A stretch of DNA of 64,000 nucleotides from Eutypella sp. D-1 (Eukaryota > Ascomycota > Sordariomycetes > Xylariales > Diatrypaceae), in assembly GCA_023313575.1 (NCBI GenBank), contig JAJTTP010000009.1, forward strand, positions 372,001-436,000. The letters run 5' to 3'. The position numbers and the translations under genes are program-made. Below are positions 1 through 12,140 of this stretch, piece by piece. The notes below the pieces were generated by a model, which worked only from the letters and a program-made list of their open reading frames with translations, was not told where the DNA came from and ran no database searches. Within the stretch, counting starts at the first letter, position 1, and every line of letters begins with the position of its first letter.

Positions 1-2100
1 GAGTGAATTTTCGAGTTCAGCGATGGGGAGTCGGTATGGATAAGATATGGTGAATGCCTACTGTGATGGCACCAATCCTAGGCCACCACCACAATGGGAT
101 AACAACGACTACAATAGACACCCATTCAATGCCAGTACGGCCCCACGTTTCTGGCCACATTGAATGCCCGGCCAGGCTGATTGTAGCTGCTATACCTATT
201 TTATTTTTAGTCGGTATAGGTGGCCCGGATCCTAGGATTCGATTCTTTCATCCTCTTTTTTCCTTACCTTTAGATAGTAATATAGAGATTGGCCAAGCCA
301 GCGTGCCAGACCCTGGATCCCATACCTCCCCGTTACACCTACGTAATACCATCGCCGCAGAGTTTGGGGCCGGTCGGCTGGCGTACCCGGGGTTTGAAAT
401 TGCAGTCGCACATCTCGTCTGACGTGAAAACCCACGACGCGATTGCGAAGACGAGAGATATTATTATTAAATACGCCCAGTAAAAGCCTTTGGCTTTTAC
501 TCCTTGGGTTCATCTACATAAATCCCTTCGCTTAAGAAACCCCGCTGCCGGGTAAAACTTAAGCGCCCCCTTTTCGCTCCTGCCTCGCAGCGGCAACGCT
601 GCGTCCTCTGCTATAACTAGAGTACTGCTCACCCAGCAGTCTAGTCAGGTTTTGCCCAACCTGGCACCAAATCATAAGACCGCAGGACGGCCCCCCCATC
701 GTCTACCACGTATACCCTTCGCCGCTCGCCCGCGCCGGGCTCGCGGCGTTCCCGCTTCAGCTTTTCCTTTTCTCCCCCTATACCATCTGCTTTATGGAAC
801 TCCTGAAACCTCCCCGTGAAAAGACGAGAGATATATTACACCAAAAACCACGAATAATGCAAGAGTATTTAGGCACTTTGACAGCAATTGGCCGCTGCTA
901 CCATTATATAAGCACGAAGGCAAGAAGGCGAAGGACGAGGTCCGGCTGGGATGATAAGCCACCTAGTTCGGCCAACCGGACGCGTGCCTCAAGGCATAAA
1001 ACAGTGAACGTGACGCGCTTCCCAGCGACGAAGGTGCTCAGCGGGGAGTGCTTCTACAGCTCCGCATACATACCTATTCAAATCCATGCCGATAACAGTT
1101 GCTGCAGGGGAGAGAGCGCGTATCATACACGTCCGTCGGGCCTTATATACTCGTGTGTCCGGGGCGACCCGAGCCAGTGACGATACGCGGAAGGCCGAGC
1201 CATGTTTCCAAGAGCTGCCTTTCAAGCAAGTTCAAGTCGACGACGTTGCGGGGTTCTTCCCGGCAGGAGCACGAGGCTTTGCGGTTTTGCCTTGGAGGGA
1301 AAACTTGGCTTGCTGGGCGAGGGAAGCCGGGCGAGGCTCAGCGCTCGCGCCGTTTGCAGAGTTTGTGCGATGTTTAAGTTTCAAGAGGCCTGAAGTCGCA
1401 CAACTCCCTTGAGAGGTGAAGCAACCCGGAACCCCTGGCAAGCCTTCATCACAGCAGTCTAGCTGCCGGCGTGATAGGCGTGATTCGCAATCGCAGGGAG
1501 GCCATGCCGCGCTTGCACACGAGAAAGAGAACGGGGGGTTGGTGGTAAGGCCCCCCCCCCCCCCAGCCTTGGGTGGTACGAATACCGTTCGTTGTACACG
1601 TGCACCCCTCCGCCTCTGTGATAAGGGATACCAAACTTGGTCGGTTGGTTGTTGGAGTTTGCGATGCAAGTTGATGCAACCCCCGGCACCGTGATACAAG
1701 GGTTAAGTTGTTTTTCTTCCAAGTGAATTGTGTGCGATGGAAACCGTTTCGGGGCCTTGCCGTCGTGCAATCAATCAATCAGTTATTCCAAGGTTAGGGT
1801 AGGGGAGTTGTTATTCTTGGCTACTAAGTAGTTAAGCCACCCCAGCCTGAAATTCAGTGACGTGGCGGGACGCGTGCGCTGTGGCAGCGGGGTGCGGGAC
1901 TGTTATGGGGCTCGTGCGGTGGCTCAAAATTTCACCAGTAAGGTTTTTTTGCTCTTTGCCCCGACGTCATGGTAATGTTTGGGTTGTTTACCCGGAATGG
2001 CAAGGAAGTCGCGTCAGCCAGCCTTGAACCTTAATAAATAAATTTTTAGTTCAAGTCGCGGTCGGCCAGAGGTACTACTAGCTACTAGGTTTAGTCAGGG
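1..2100. other. Gene-free left edge with repeat-like relics
   Basis: I see no convincing gene here. Open frames in this stretch are short, overlap on both strands and match no family I recognise. A perfect hairpin sits at 481-499 (8-bp stem TAAAAGCC / GGCTTTTA, 3-nt loop), of the same general type as the hairpins in the LTRs further on. A run of 14 C is at 1551-1564. The region could hold old transposon remnants, but no boundary can be fixed. Confidence 0.5.
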
Positions 2101-3499
2101 TGAGGTCGCGACCCTGCTAAAAAAGAAGCGTTGGAATCGTTCTATCGTTCCTTCCATCCTTCCACCCTTCTTCCACTTTCTCTCTATACATGTATGTTTG
2201 TATGTATGAATCTGATCTGATCTGATTCGATCCGATCCATCCATCCCATCTCATCAACAACCTTCAGGGTTTACTTTACCTATTGCTCCTTCCATCAACC
2301 TTCGAACTGCACACTGCAACCTTACTACGCGGTTCCCTTATTGTTGAATGCAAATATTAACAAGTTCCAAAAGATAACATTTTGAATCGAATCGAACCCG
2401 ATAAAGCAGTAAGTACGTCATTCTCAATTGAGCAATTTCGAATAACCTTTTTTTTTTCCCTATTTTCTTCCTTTTCCGTATTAATCTATAACACGTATAT
2501 CTAAATCCCAATCTTATCATCTCATCTCTTTTTTACAACCTTTCCATCTGCATCTACCCAGTCCAGCACCTATCTAATCTACATACACCCTAATGTACCT
2601 GACAGCTATCTAAAAAAGTAACGCGCGATTGTTTTTTTGTTTTTTTCTTAGGTCTACTCTACCACCTCTCTCCCTTCCAGCATCGCGATTTTTCCTCACT
2701 ACACTCACTACACTCACTACACGGAACGTACGTATATTCCCTCTGCCTTTACCTTGATTTACGAAAAGATACGAGACGAGATTCGGTGACCAATAATGTG
2801 CGTATCTGCGTAACGTGTCCAGTCCTTTTTTTTTTTCTTTTTTCTTTTTTCTTCGCCGTCCTACCTTGCAGGGTGCTAGACCTTGACTACTGCACGTACA
2901 CCTGGACAATTCACCACACCACTACTACACCACTACTACACTACTACTACATCACATACACCACACCACATACACTATATACGATATACACTACAACACA
3001 ACATACACTACACCCGGTGTCATCACAGCATTCGCCTCCACTGCCGCTATTCACTCCCACTATTCACTCACTTAATACACATATAATATAACAATACGAC
3101 ACATGATTGCCTGCCTGTCTGTACCTCAATTGATTATATTTTTCTCTAACTGTCAGACAGCTTAATCGCCTAAACAACGACGACGGCAACACGACGACAG
3201 TGATAATAACATCAGTAAGCAACCAAGGAATAAGTTACAGGGGATCTAACGAATCCACGAAATCCACGAAATCCGCGACGACACCCACGACACCCACGAA
3301 ATTCCAGGAACTCCAGCAATTACGCGACCGAAACTACCCACCCATCCATCCCCCTACATACCTGTATCTACAACCACACCTGGATCTACTACACCCCTAT
3401 CCCTATACTTATTCCTGGTCCCTTCCTGGTCTCTCTTCCGGTTCCGGTTTCCCTATAGTCATTGCATTGCGTATTGCAATTCCCAGTCAACCAACAAAC
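2101..3499 (+). promoter_or_regulatory. Long pyrimidine-rich upstream region of the DUF7726 gene
   Basis: This stretch before the ATG at 3500 is strongly C/T and CA rich, with repeated TTCC/TCCA, CACTACA and CCACGA runs. Examples are the T and C tracts near 2449-2480 and 2826-2855 and the ACTACA runs at 2915-3010. Such CT-rich sequence is common in promoters and 5' leaders of filamentous fungi. The many small open frames inside it are low-complexity products of the repeats. The transcription start cannot be placed from sequence alone. Confidence 0.45.
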
Positions 3500-5287
3500 A
3501 TGCCGCCTAAAAGTGTGCCTCAACCTCAAGTGCCAGGCATTCCTATGAGTTGGACGCCGATTCCTCCTCCGCCCAATTATAATGATCTCGTAGCAAGGGT
3601 AAGTCTTTGAACATCGAACATCATTTTATAAAAGACACAAGCAGGATTTTATACCATACAGTCGTGTCCCCCTAGCTATACCCTATATATGCAGCATCGC
3701 ATTATCCATGTATGGGCAGACATAAATCATACCTACATATAGGTATATATATATCTACTTGTATACAGGTGTGTGTATGTGTGCATGTGTGTATATGTGT
3801 AGATATGTACATGTATATATCTATATATCTATCTATCTACCCGTCAGCCCCCGTGACGATGTCACATGCATCCTCCTCCCCTCTCCTCGTCTCGTCTCCT
3901 CTCCTCCCCCCTGCCTACCCCCCCCCCCCCCTACCCGCACCGGTCTTGCTTGCCTACATGGCCCACGACGGAGCACGAAAGAAAAAAAGAAAAAAGAACA
4001 TGCAAGACAGGATGGCGGACAGGACGGTGATCAATGATGGATTCTATTCCGGATTCGCCGCTAACCCCCCGTCGTCTTAACTAATAGTGTACTCCTCAGG
4101 GTCCCGAGTTGGGTTTCCAACCGCCCCCCCAGTATCAAGCCGCCCACTATGGCCATCCCATGCAGCCAATGCACCAGCCGATGCACCAGTCCATGCACCA
4201 GATGCAGCCAATGCAGTCCTTGCATCATCTACAGCAGCCGCCGATGCCCCAGCCTCACCAACCCCAGCAGCAGCCGCATCCTCACCACCATCAACAGCAG
4301 CATCAACAGCACCATCCTCAGCAGCAGCATCCACAGCTTCAGCAGCAGCATACCCAGACTCCTCCTCAGCTACCTCAGCCTATCCCTACGACAAATACCA
4401 TCAGCATCCCCGCCACCGCTACCAGTGCTGCTGCTACTATTCCTGCCACCACCGCTGCCTCTCCTGCTATCAACAACAGTAGAAAGCGCAAGTCCGACGC
4501 CGTCGAGGAGCTCGAACAGCCCGAACACATCCCCGATATCTCCGATGATGACCCCCGACTCTACCACGTCGATCAGAGCTGTCAGCAGATTCGTAAGAAG
4601 ATCCGCGACTTTATCGACGGCGGAAACATGAAAGTCAAGGAATTCCAGGAGAACATCGGTGTATCTGCCCGGAGCTACCAGAACTTCATGTCTATGACCG
4701 GCACCGACAAGGGCATGAACTGCGACACCTACCCCGCCGCTTTCAAGTTTTTCAAGAAACGCGAGCTGCAGGGTCTCAAGGCTCTGCCTCCCAAGAAGTC
4801 CAAGACAGGCCCACGGAAGAGCGTTGACGAGAAGGTTAGCAAGATCTTCGACACTGGAGGCGTTCGCCTCGAGGGCGAGGATACCCAGACCGTTGCGGTC
4901 TATGAGTCGTGCGACGAAGTTCGTAAGAAGATTCGCGCGTTCCTGAAGAAACCCGACGTCACGCAAGCCGCCTTTTGCCGCGCCATCGGCGACAGCTTTC
5001 CCGAGAAGCGTAGTATCCAATCGCGTCAGCTGTCCACTTTCCTTGGCCGGAAGGGCCCCACCGCCGGCAACACGAGCTCCGTCTTTTACGGCTCCTATGT
5101 CTTCTTCGAGAAGCTGCGTATAAAGGAGAATAAACCAAAGACACAGTTCCGCCTCGAGATGGAGTCCATCCACCCCAAGGGCATGAACGTCACCGATCAG
5201 ATCGACGGAGGCTGGGTCACCATGCACAAAGACGAGCGCATGGTTCAGGACAAGTACGGCCGCATCGACTTTGTCAGAGTTCGCTAG
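3500..5287 (+). CDS. DUF7726-type protein with two tandem repeats
   Basis: Proposed model: exon 1 is 3500-3598 (33 codons, ATG at 3500), the intron is 3599-4099 (GTAAGT donor, CTCAG acceptor, phase 0, 501 nt) and exon 2 is 4100-5287, giving 428 residues. The N-terminal half is very rich in Pro, His, Gln and Met (QP, HQ and PMH repeats) and is probably disordered. A basic stretch RKRKSD resembles a nuclear signal. The C-terminal half holds two copies of a helical module: one begins QSCQQIRKKIRDFI, the second ESCDEVRKKIRAFL. Each has a later conserved aromatic helix (FKFFKKREL and YVFFEKLRIK). These fit the fungal DUF7726 domain, whose function is unknown. The fold looks like a helix-turn-helix, so DNA binding is possible but is inference. 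The intron is unusually long and holds TA/TG microsatellites and a C run. The family call is firmer than the exon 1 call. Confidence 0.8.
3731..3840. repeat. TA/TG and TATC microsatellite inside the intron
   Basis: Alternating TATATA, TGTGTG and TATCTATC units fill the middle of the 501-nt intron of the DUF7726 gene. A 13-C run follows near 3920-3932. These are simple repeats, probably length-variable. Confidence 0.7.
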
Positions 5288-7320
5288 TGTGATAATCCCT
5301 GTCTGTATCCACCCCCGTGTTGGAGAATGGCATAGCATGCTGGGGGAGTACCGGGATCTAAGTTCGGCGGCGGCAAACGGTTATCCGCGCGATGTCACTC
5401 TAACTAACTAATCTCGAATGGGGTTTGGGAAACCGCAACATTTGTATCAGTGTAATTTGGTCTGCGATGTCTTCTTTTTTATTATCATTATTATTAACAA
5501 AACTCCCTGTTTTTAACGGCGAGCTTTATTTTACGAGAGAGAGGATGGATGGATGGATGGATGGAAAAACACGGTTCTTAAGACGAAAGGTGTGGGAAAG
5601 AGTCTCCCCGGGCTTTGTGTGTGTGTGTGATGTAATGCGATGTGATGCGATGGTCTCCTTCTTCGGGGTCGATATCCAAACGAGGATGTGTGTGTGTCGA
5701 TATTGTCATGTCATGTCCACACTTGGGTTCGTGCTGGCAGCGTCGTCGTCGGCGAAGACTCGCTAACGCCAGCGGGGCATCAAAACCATTCACTGCGCGG
5801 TCCCAATCTCCCTCCCTGCCTGCCTGCCGGATTCATCCCTTTCGGCGGAGTATAATCCCCCATTTTTCTGCGATGATCATGTTTTTAGCCTTCGGGGGGA
5901 GGGATTCTGTTTTCTTTCCCCTTTCTCTTTTTTTCTAAGTTTGTTTCCCCACAAACCTATCTCTCCGTTCTATTTCCCTGTTTTCTTTTACGAACGGAAG
6001 GCGTCTTCTGGTAAAAAAAGAGAGAAAGAGAAAAATTTAACAGGGGTTTTTTTCACAGGTTTTCCTTTTTTTTTTATAATACACGAAAAGCTTAAAGAGA
6101 AAATGGTGTTTTTCCTGTTTTTGTTTTTCTTCAGGGTTCTGTTGTGGTTGTGGTTGTGTAAATTAAAAACGTTAAACTAGAGAGCTCATATTTGAAGTTC
6201 ACTCGCGAGATTTTATTATGTTAGCCGCCACCCAGATGGGATGGGTGGATGGGATGGATCTACACTTACTTAAGCTTGCCCCCGTATAAGAAAGAAAGAA
6301 AGTTTACAGTACAGTCGATTGTTTCGGGGGGTTTTTACGTTTGTTTTTCTTGTCTTCGTACGCGCGATGATATTCTCCGCCGTGCTTCTGTTCTATGTGT
6401 GGTTTTTCCATCTCTGATAATCATGTGATTGTGACCCGCGCGATATTATGCCATCCATCCATCCATGCCATGGGGATGTGATGTGATGTGATGTGATGGG
6501 AGGAGACACCCGGTCGGGATGGGGATTCCGTTGCCGTATTTAATCGGTCTTCGTGCGTGCTTGCTTGTCAGACCTTGCTTGGTTTGTTGGTTGGGAAAAC
6601 ATCTCGTAGCCTGCCTGTCTGACTACCTGCGTACTGTCACGAATCCCCCTGCGATATTACCACGCCGCCCCCTACGGAAAGAGAGGGAGAGGCGTTCTTA
6701 GTCCATTTATCTAAATCTGAATCTCTCCTCTCGTGGTAGGCTATGCTAACGCCCGTCTTCATCTCTGAGAAATCATGGCATGGCATAGCGAGATCCTTCC
6801 CAGACGCGCGAAGTGATGCCCGTTCGTGGTGCTGGCCTGGCCTGTGTGTGATGCATGCTGGTTTGGTTCTCCCCCTTTTTGTATGTGTGTGTGTTGGGGG
6901 GGGGGGGGGCTTCCTTCTGGAGACGTCTGAACCGAAGCGGACAGGGATTCGAAGCACTTGAACTGTAACACCAAGATAGAGACAGTGGGATTGTGTAGGA
7001 AATACTGGTCAACACGATCGACGATGGCAATGAATGGAGGACATGTCGATCTTTAAGCGTTCTCCCGGGCGAAGACCCCATTGAGTTTATGTGGAGGAAT
7101 GTGGGCATGTCCATTTATGCCAGGAGAAGTGAATGAAGAAGAGGATCGAGATATAGTAAGGCAGGGGAAGACCTTGAGTCCGGTGATCGTCGGAGTATAT
7201 CAGTAGGGCGATCCCCGCCACCCAAAGAATGATTAAGTAGCCCGTTTATTTCTACATACCAGTGTGTGAATCCTACCCTATACCTGTTATCTTGGTCTTT
7301 TGGACGTGATACATGTACAC
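5288..7320. other. Intergenic, simple repeats and homopolymers
   Basis: No gene is supported. The start probably contains the 3' UTR of the DUF7726 gene. Simple repeats include GGAT units near 5543-5565, GTGTGT near 5617-5630, TGTGA units near 6474-6500 and a G run at about 6895-6910. Open frames here follow the repeats, appear on several frames at once and show no domain. Confidence 0.5.
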
Positions 7321-7393
7321 TGTTGGGTTAGGCTTTATCCTTCACCCCCTCGGGTGGCCATCTAGAGGCATGATTATATAGGGGCTACGCCCC
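7321..7393 (+). repeat. LTR-like fragment with TATA box and GC hairpin
   Basis: The stretch starts TGTTGGG, has TATATA at 7375-7380, then a short hairpin at 7381-7393 (GGGGC, loop TAC, GCCCC). The copia LTR at 29264 has the same order: TGTTGG start, TATATAAGG, then a GC hairpin. This suggests the left part of a related LTR. The right end could not be found and no target duplication was seen, so this is weak. Confidence 0.25.
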
Positions 7394-7549
7394 CCCAAAG
7401 GACCATAGACAAAGGCGTTATATCTAATATATCTGAGCCTTGTGCTATCATTATAGCTAGTGTCCGTTGCATTCCCGGCACCTCTTACTCTGGTAACCTT
7501 GATGTTGCTATAATCAGCCTGTCCCGAGAACATGCATGGATAGTGCTGC

Positions 7550-7617
7550 AATGAAGCCGTTATCACTGGGGTGTGATTTTAGATAATCAGATGGTGCAGA
7601 AGGTACAATACTCAGAT
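7550..7617 (+). repeat. Left copy of a diverged direct repeat pair
   Basis: About 68 bp here resemble 10017-10082 at roughly 70 percent identity by eye. Shared blocks include GAAGCCGT, TGATTTTA, GCAGAAGG/GTAGAAGG and AATACT(C/T)AGAT. The two copies are in direct orientation and flank the two decayed NTPase genes. They could be ends of an old element or a duplicated untranslated region. Confidence 0.4.
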
Positions 7618-7851
7618 CTGAAAAATAAAAGCAGTGCCTATCTAAGGGTCATATCCACCAGGTATATATGAAAATGGGCCATCACTGAAGGGGATGGTTC
7701 GCTAAGATATTGCCAGGAACTGGCGATCTCTATCGTTACGTGAGCCCGTTTGTAGCACAAGAATGGGGATGCCAATGTCTCACGAGGAGACATGATCTTA
7801 CACATTGCTCGTGCTTCCATTTATATCGTCAGAGATCAGCGTCGATGTCCT

Positions 7852-8860
7852 TCATTCCTCATCCCACGAAGATACAAGTCGACTACCTTCTTCAGCACCA
7901 GGTTCATGTGATTCCTCCGTGTATTCCACCTTATCCAGTCGATCTTGCGAAGCCAATGCAGAAAGTGCATCCATGTAGCCGTCAGTAAAGAAGCAAACTT
8001 TTGTTACTTTGGTCAACTGCGATCCCTCAATTCGAGACTCCCCCGGTGATCTCAACTTCTCTTCTTCAGTTTCCGACGGACGTATCGGCCCGGGCCTCCA
8101 CGGCGTCCGTGAAGTAGGGAAGTCTATTATTTCATGGAGGGCCCGGAAAAGGAACCTTGTATGGTCGGTATCGGCCCGATATTCGAGTTCCTGGACGCCT
8201 TCCACTATACAATGTAGGTACGGCGGCGCGAGGGTTCACACGACAAGAAATATCTACAACGAAGCCTTGATATCTAGGTTCGGGTCCAGGAGTTTAGCCA
8301 GACGCGAAGGAGATAGGTCAAGCCCCGTGATGATATTCTCCGGGACTAGCGACAGAAACTGTATGGTGAATGATTTGATCATGTCTAATAAGATCTGTTG
8401 GCAAGAGAGGCATGATGGTGCTGGGTACGGGGGAAGGAGGGGGGGTCTTCAAAGAGCAGAAGTAGAAGATGGATGGGATGTTGTTCTGCCTTGCGAATGC
8501 CATGAGATACGCAGCCGTAAGAGTGTTCTGGCTACCACGTGATACACCATGCGGTCCCTGGATCCAGATCGCCTTTCCAAGTGGATTTTTTATCCAGTCA
8601 TCTATGCGCCGCTTCACCTGGCTGCCCACCGTGAGGTTCAAGGCGTGTGAGGTGATGTCACTGATACTCTTCATATCTTTGCGGACTCTCTCCATGATAG
8701 GGCCAAGGAGCTCCAAAATATCATGTCGATTAAAGCGCCCGTTAGAGACGACGGTCTTCTCAGGACAACTGGCCTCTAAATGGTCGCCGATTCCGTGGCT
8801 GTCGCCGGCTTGGCGATCTAATGGTTGGGCGCTCTCCAGAATTGCCACCTCTGGTCTTGT
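7852..8860 (-). pseudogene. Decayed STAND/P-loop-like protein fragment
   Basis: Read on the minus strand, three pieces of one protein lie in three frames. The first (about 8860-8430) includes KNPLGKAIWIQGP followed by AYLMAFARQNNIPSIFYFC, which resembles the P-loop-like start of fungal STAND/NACHT-type hypothetical proteins, although no GK[ST] Walker motif is present. A frame change near the C/G run at 8435-8450 leads to SCQQILLDMIKSF and on to about 8255, where a TAG stops it. A third frame gives LAPPYLHCIVEGVQELEYR and KVCFFTDGYMDALSALA, ending at 7852. Order and spacing look right for a single ancestral gene. At least two frameshifts and a stop make it non-functional as read. The assignment rests on remembered family features, so the exact family is open. 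Confidence 0.5.
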
Positions 8861-8960
8861 TTTAGACGCAGCTGGTAGACTCTCTGTCACTCTCAGATAC
8901 AGCGGGTGTGGCAACCCGATGAGGGCTCCTGTTTTAGTAGCGACACAACCGGAGAAGATC

Positions 8961-9872
8961 TTTGAGGTCGAGCAATCCGACGAGAGCATTGGGAATCTTG
9001 TGCTCGGTGAGGATGAGAAAAGTACACTACAAGCGCTGGCAAAATGTCAGAACTGCGAGCGGAAAAGCTGGGCAGCTGATTTTATCGAAGCTAAAGGCAC
9101 GGGCCAGATAATCCTGCTGCATGGGTAAGTTCTGTCCGATCTAGCGAAGAACAAGCTATCTGACCCGAAAGAATAGTCCCCCGGGGGTGGGGAAGACGTA
9201 CACTGTCGAGGCCATTGCCGAATTACTGAATCGCCCGTTGCCATCACTCACCGTTACGGACATTGGGACAGTTAAGACTCAGATTGAGCGTGAACTACTC
9301 CGCTGGTTCTCATCAGCTGAGGCCTGGAGTACAGTATTGCTCGTGGACGAAGCAGACATATTTTTAGAACGAAGACAAAATCGAGATCTCTCAAGGAACG
9401 TAGGGTTGGCCAGATAGACGATGCATTCATCTCCCGTGTTCACGCCGCGATCGGCTACAGTACACTTTCCCCCGCATATAGATCCAGTATTTGGGAAGGA
9501 TTCTTTCGAAAACTGGTAAAGGAACAAGCCGCTAAGATTCAGATCTCAAGCCCAAATAGAAAATAGGTGGCTGAACAAACAAAATCCGGACAAGCTCAGT
9601 TAAATGGTCGAGATATTCGGAATGCACTCCAAACAGTTATTACTCTGGCCGAGGCCGACGCTGAGGAAGACCCGGATTGCGACCTAGACAGGATGGCTAT
9701 TATGGTGGATCAGTCACACTTCGAAAGAGTGCTCGAGATCTGCACCAAATTCCGTAATTACGTACAGAGTATCAGAAGAGAGGACGAAGGAAAACGGGTT
9801 GCAGCTAGGAACGATCGAAATGACTATTGGGGATCCTCTCATGATGGCGAAGAGAGCATGAGTCAAGTCTAA
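8961..9872 (+). pseudogene. Truncated AAA+ ATPase (fungal DUF7025/AAA type)
   Basis: The first piece (8961-9124) ends in IILLHG. A 52-nt intron (9125-9176, GTAAGT...AATAG) joins it to a perfect Walker A motif, GPPGVGKT. Walker B follows as VLLVDEADIFLERR. After LSRN (about 9402) the frame is lost and the text resumes in another frame at VGQIDDAFISRVH. Some tens of residues, including the sensor region normally ending in TTNR, are missing, so a frameshifting deletion is likely. A TAG at 9565-9567 interrupts before the lid region (NGRDIRNALQTVITLAEA, then HFERVLEICTKFRNYVQSIRR), which ends at 9872. The usual long N-terminal region is absent, cut where the antisense STAND-like fragment begins. 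Related fungal proteins are AAA+ ATPases of unknown role. The family call is strong and the pseudogene call is strong. Confidence 0.75.
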
Positions 9873-12140
9873 GTTAGATGATACCGATATAACTTTCGTT
9901 ATCCATCATTATCTTAGAGTAGTAGCAAATGTAGATAGTTAAAGGGTAGCACAAATCTAGATAACCGGTTACTATCAAGTTAGTCTGGCACATTTCAGCT
10001 ACGGTTATGAAACTGTAACGAAGCCGTCACTACTGGCCTTGATTTTACATAACTGAAGATGTAGAAGGATAAATACTTAGATTGATCGCTGGCTAGCTAA
10101 AGGAAAGGCTATCTCAGGCGGGAGCTATCCCATCCCCTTTTATAGGAAATAGGTCACCACCAAAGTGAGGTGGTCGCCAAGTGACCTTATCGTTAAGGTT
10201 ATGTTTTTACCAGAATGAGAGGTCTGTAACAGAAACTTGCCTGGGGCCATCCAAAGGACGCTCTTGTGGAAGATCAATCTGATTCCGCCGTAACTTCGAC
10301 TGGGACTGGTGCTAGGCTCTGAGTCGAGTTGCTTACTCAGGTCTAGGCGTTACCGGTTTGATGGCTGATGCAGTGACTGATGCGAGCTCGCTGGCTGGTG
10401 AGCGCCCATCCGTCATTGACTACTGCTGGGGCCCCTCGATCCAGTGGGCTGGCGTTCGCGTCGTGTCAATCTTGCATTGCAGCTGCGGTTGGGCGTCTTT
10501 GGCCCCGTCGACCAGAATTCGTAAATTTATGATGTCAGGCTTGTAACGATCGCAGGGAGTTTGAGACTTGGCCGAGAACGTGTGCGGTTGGTATGCCATG
10601 CGTTCTGTTAAGATGCTGCAATCTGGGTGTCACACGGTTTGATAGGATCTTGGCAAATGTATGGTATTTGGAATCATGCAGCGTATCTGCAGTTATGACT
10701 GCAAACGGAAGGCATTGGAGTGCAGATGACCACCAACGACCTATATGGCGGTTAGGACGGCTATAACAGAATACCTCGATGGCGATACGTACCAGCCATC
10801 ATTCGTGTATATATAGGACCTAGATCTCCCACCCAGACTGATCGAAAGGAGAAGACCTAAGGCCCTCGAGACCAAAGAAGAATTATTAGTTGTTCTGATT
10901 CATATCCAAGCCCTAGACACTAACCCTTGTTACACTGGGACAACAACTGCGGACCTGGGGTAATCCTCGTGATACTTCACTGCCTATTATCCGTCAACTC
11001 TATCTCCCTAGAAAAGAGCACTGGGGTACCTCGACTCAAAGCGTAGAACACCCTACCAATTTTGAATAGGCAATTAAGCCTTGATATCCACGGAGAAGGC
11101 TGGCCAGTAATCTCTTCTGATCCGAAGGTCCTCTAGCTCTTTTGGCAAACATCTATTACAGCACCCCCCCCCCCCCCCTCCCCCCAGAGAATTCTATGAA
11201 TCTCCACATACTCAAATCGATCCGGTGTCAGTTTTAGGGGCAGCCATCCTTGCAGTCTTGGATGAGAGCCTCAGCCCCGACCTTGGCCACTCCTTTACTA
11301 GAATACATAGGAAAAGGCAAGGAGCCACTTTACCACTCAAATGTACGTCACTCTCGATATGTATTGTGTTTATGGACAGTGAACGGGTACCTGTAGATTC
11401 CGTTGCCATTTAGAACGAATTTGGGCAATAACTTGGCAACTGGGACCATGCTGGCACTGAGTCTTCTTTTGCTCATTCTAGGAGGTCATGTACTCTCTGC
11501 GAAAGATGCATCTCACCCATACCTTCCAGAGGATGAAACATAAACTGGAAATTGTCCAAGAGGACAATGGAAGGGTTACTGCTAGGATGTTCCAGAATGG
11601 TCAAGTGCAGTGTCGTCTCAGATAATGGGCTTGGGAGATTAACGGTGATCGAGTCCTTGTACAGTATCGGCTAGTATAAATTCACGGACGAGGTGCAAAA
11701 GTATTACTCAATTTCCAGACTTGATGAGTCAGTAGACTGAAAAATACCTGCGGGCTTCTACAGTCTATAGTCCTTTTTGCCTAGATGGTGAACTTTTGGA
11801 CTCAGTCTCATCCAGCTGTCGCACATAGCACTAAGAAAGACATATAATCCAAATAACAAAGTATCCCCAGGTAATAAACATACTTACGCAAATGCATAAA
11901 GAGGTAGATACCCGATTACTCGGGTTCTGGATTGCTAAGATGAGCAAAAGTGCAAGGCTGAAATCCGAATACGCAGGGTGACTCTGGTAATACGCGCGAT
12001 TATCACTGGGTAAAAATTCCTAAAATTCACGATTATTCGGATTTCTCAATTTCCCATTGTCCCACCGATGACTATCTAAGTCCCAACCAGGGACACCCAA
12101 CACCCCGAAATTGTCCTTCTCCTCCGGCCTGTCTTCCACC
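9873..12140. other. Intergenic, no gene recognised
   Basis: Only short open frames without recognisable motifs are present. It holds the second copy of a direct repeat (10017-10082), a small imperfect hairpin around 10152-10186 (GGTCAC ... GTGACC) and a C-rich tract near 11163-11185. The right end is the 3' side of the zinc-ligand protein gene. Confidence 0.5.
10017..10082 (+). repeat. Right copy of a diverged direct repeat pair
   Basis: Partner of 7550-7617, same orientation, about 70 percent identical by eye with small gaps. It lies 145 bp after the end of the AAA+ pseudogene. Confidence 0.4.

Noticed and set aside
4370..5338. Open frame of 322 codons on the minus strand opposite the DUF7726 exon
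   Set aside because: It is the antisense of a clearly coding exon; its Leu/Val-rich text follows from codon bias on the other strand and has no domain.
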